DNA of 64,000 bases from Kosakonia cowanii JCM 10956 = DSM 18146 (GTDB lineage: Bacteria > Pseudomonadota > Gammaproteobacteria > Enterobacterales > Enterobacteriaceae), in assembly GCF_001975225.1 (NCBI RefSeq), contig NZ_CP019445.1:4526001-4590000 (forward strand), in the 5' to 3' direction. Below are positions 62,576 to 64,000 of this stretch, piece by piece. The notes beneath the pieces are model-generated. The model searched no databases. It was not told where the DNA came from and saw nothing but the letters and a program-made list of their open reading frames with translations. The position numbers and the translations under genes were made by a program. Each line of letters starts with the position of its first letter. Positions within the stretch are counted from its first letter, which is position 1.

Positions 62576-63676
62576 TTATTCCCACCAGGCGCTGAATGTT
62601 TGCGCCGTATCGGCCGCAAACACCACTTCGCCCAGCTTCGGTGTCAGTAAGCGAAACTCTTTATCGCGGCTGGCAGCCGCTAAACGTTTGTACGGATCGT
62701 CCCAGCTGTGTTTTGCCAACACAAAACGCCCGGCATGGCCCGGCAGCACTGCGCGTGCCTGCAGATCCTGCGCCGCCTGCGCGCTCTGCTCCGGCATCAT
62801 ATGAATATATTTCCACGCCTCGTCGTACTGCCCATTCTCCATAATGGCAATATCGATGGGGCCAAACCTGTCGCCGATGGCCTTAAAGTGCGGGCCATAA
62901 CCGCTGTCGCCGCTGTAGTAGACTTTGCGTTCAGGCGTGACAAACAGAAAGCTGGCCCACAGCGTCTGGTTGCGCTTCAGCCCACGGCCGGAGAAGTGAC
63001 GGGCGGGCAGAATATTGACGCTAAGCGTATCGCTGACCTGCACGCTCTGTTGCCAGTCCGCCTCCTCAATCTTCGCCGCGTCCATCCCCCAGTAACGCAG
63101 ATGGGAGCCGACGCCGAGTGGCGTAACAACCCGTTTGATCTTCGGCATCAGCGCATTGATGGTGGCGTGATCGAGGTGGTCATAGTGGTCGTGGGAGATA
63201 ATCAGCAGATCGATCTTCGGCATACTCTCTGCGGTCCAGACGCCGTTACCAGCAAACGCTTTGTTGAGAAAGGAGAACGGCGCAGCGTAGTCGCTCAGTA
63301 CCGGGTCGATCAGGATACGTTTGCCCGCCAGCTGCATATACCACGAGGAGTGCCCCATCCAGACCAGCGTATCCTCCTGTAGAGGCAGCGCCGCGAGATC
63401 GGTTGCCACCATCGGCAACGGCTGCTGCGGGCGCGCGTTTTCGCGTTTACCGAAGAGAAAATCCCACCACAATGCCAGCTTATTTTGCTCACCGGTAAAG
63501 CCCGGCGTCGGCAATGTATTGTGAAATGCGCCATCGCGATAATGGGGCGATTTTTCCACGGCGCTGAGCGCCTCACCCTGCGGTGGCTGGCCAAAACCGG
63601 CATTCAGAACAAAAGGTAAGCTTGCAGCAGACGCAACGAGCATAACGACAACCACGCTGATAGTGAGACGTTTCAT
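62576..63676 (-). CDS. romA: RomA, MBL-fold protein
   Basis: 366-residue protein with an N-terminal export or membrane segment (KRLTISVVVVMLVASAASLPFVL). MBL fold with ISHDHYDHLDH (~160-170), DSGYGPHF (metal Asp, ~250) and PGHAGRF (~325) and the NAPE-PLD/UlaG-like LVWMGHSSWYMQLAGKRILIDPV (~105-127). First described in Enterobacter as lowering outer-membrane porins; its enzymatic substrate is unknown. First gene of the romA-ramA transcript, with the RamR operator upstream. Confidence 0.92.
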   Translation of the reverse strand: MKRLTISVVVVMLVASAASLPFVLNAGFGQPPQGEALSAVEKSPHYRDGAFHNTLPTPGFTGEQNKLALWWDFLFGKRENARPQQPLPMVATDLAALPLQEDTLVWMGHSSWYMQLAGKRILIDPVLSDYAAPFSFLNKAFAGNGVWTAESMPKIDLLIISHDHYDHLDHATINALMPKIKRVVTPLGVGSHLRYWGMDAAKIEEADWQQSVQVSDTLSVNILPARHFSGRGLKRNQTLWASFLFVTPERKVYYSGDSGYGPHFKAIGDRFGPIDIAIMENGQYDEAWKYIHMMPEQSAQAAQDLQARAVLPGHAGRFVLAKHSWDDPYKRLAAASRDKEFRLLTPKLGEVVFAADTAQTFSAWWE

Positions 63677-63733
63677 ATCCTGACCCGGCTAAATCGATCC
63701 CATCCGTTGAGACGATACTCATTGAACTTGATT

Positions 63734-63753
63734 ATGAGTGAGTAAGCACTCAT
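63734..63753. promoter_or_regulatory. RamR operator
   Basis: ATGAGTG-N6-CACTCAT, the exact RamR palindrome known from Salmonella, 58 bases upstream of romA and between it and divergent ramR. Confidence 0.92.
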
Positions 63754-63869
63754 TATAGAAACGAACATTAAATCGTCAAGACGATTTTTCGTTGTTTGAT
63801 ATTCGACGTTGCAGCCTCTCAAAGGGCATGTTTCAATCGTGGTTTTTGTAAAAAGCGGAGAAAAGCGGC

Positions 63870-64000
63870 GTGGCTCGTCCGAAGAGTGAAGATAAGAAAC
63901 TGGCATTACTGAAAGCAGCAACCAAGGCGATTGCCCAGTCGGGGATTGCCGCCTCAACCGCGCTTATCGCCCGTAATGCAGGCGTCGCGGAGGGGACACT
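63870..64000 (+). CDS. ramR: RamR, TetR-type repressor, cut by window end
   Basis: First 43 codons of a TetR-family repressor: GTG start, then [42 protein letters not shown], the HTH of RamR almost unchanged from Salmonella and Klebsiella. GCGGAG ten bases upstream. Binds bile salts, dyes and drugs and controls ramA (and itself) through the operator next to it. Ligand domain lies outside the window. Confidence 0.93.
   Translation, partial: MARPKSEDKKLALLKAATKAIAQSGIAASTALIARNAGVAEGT

Overview
The window is a contiguous piece of an enterobacterial chromosome (Enterobacteriaceae, close to Enterobacter/Kosakonia/Klebsiella). The evidence is gene order: from about 48.3 kb to 62.2 kb it reads ypdK-alaC-pyrS-pyrR-glk-(aldo/keto reductase)-ypeC-mntH-nupC-pdeA-two tRNA-Ala(GGC)-yfeC-yfeD, which is the E. 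coli order with a few losses and replacements (no ypdC/fry genes, no yfeO). It also carries a complete ramR-romA-ramA locus, known from Salmonella, Klebsiella and Enterobacter but not E. coli. No prophage, insertion sequence or CRISPR array is visible.

Region by region. 0-9.6 kb: the 3' part of an MgtE-type Mg transporter, an ASCH protein, a chemotaxis receptor behind a 560-base AT-rich gap, a GNAT and an SRPBCC protein, then a LysR regulator divergent from a three-gene operon (dimeric-barrel protein, tautomerase, metallo-beta-lactamase-fold hydrolase). 9.6-12.4 kb: a free-standing gene for a phage-tailspike-like protein with a C-terminal Ig-like domain, with its own promoter, a near-consensus LexA (SOS) box and its own terminator. 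12.4-31.3 kb: many small regulator-plus-enzyme modules (LysR/quinone oxidoreductase, HxlR/SDR, LysR/NmrA, MerR/DUF2938), a biofilm regulator of the YmgB/AriR family behind two TTGTACAA palindromes, and the HprRS redox two-component system divergent from hiuH and a secreted HbpS-type gene. 31.4-36.2 kb: a YbdG-like mechanosensitive channel, an omptin protease and a LysR gene divergent from an NTF2-alpha/beta-hydrolase fusion.

36.2-47.9 kb is a catabolic block on the minus strand: a molybdenum hydroxylase set (MobA-like NTP transferase, 2Fe-2S subunit, and one polypeptide joining the molybdopterin and FAD parts), an unrecognised gene with an HTH-like C-terminus, and the full histidine-utilisation cluster hutI-hutG-hutC and hutU-hutH with two matching HutC operators. 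hutU carries a one-base deletion near its 5' end. 48-64 kb is the conserved backbone described above, including a seven- to eight-copy array of REP-like repeats of 64-base period between ypeC and mntH, and Fur/MntR sites in front of mntH. The window ends inside ramR.

The most unusual item is the SOS-boxed orphan tailspike gene. Starts were re-chosen from ribosome-binding sites and family alignments wherever the longest open frame was implausible. All family assignments come from reading the sequence and remembered family features; no database search was run.
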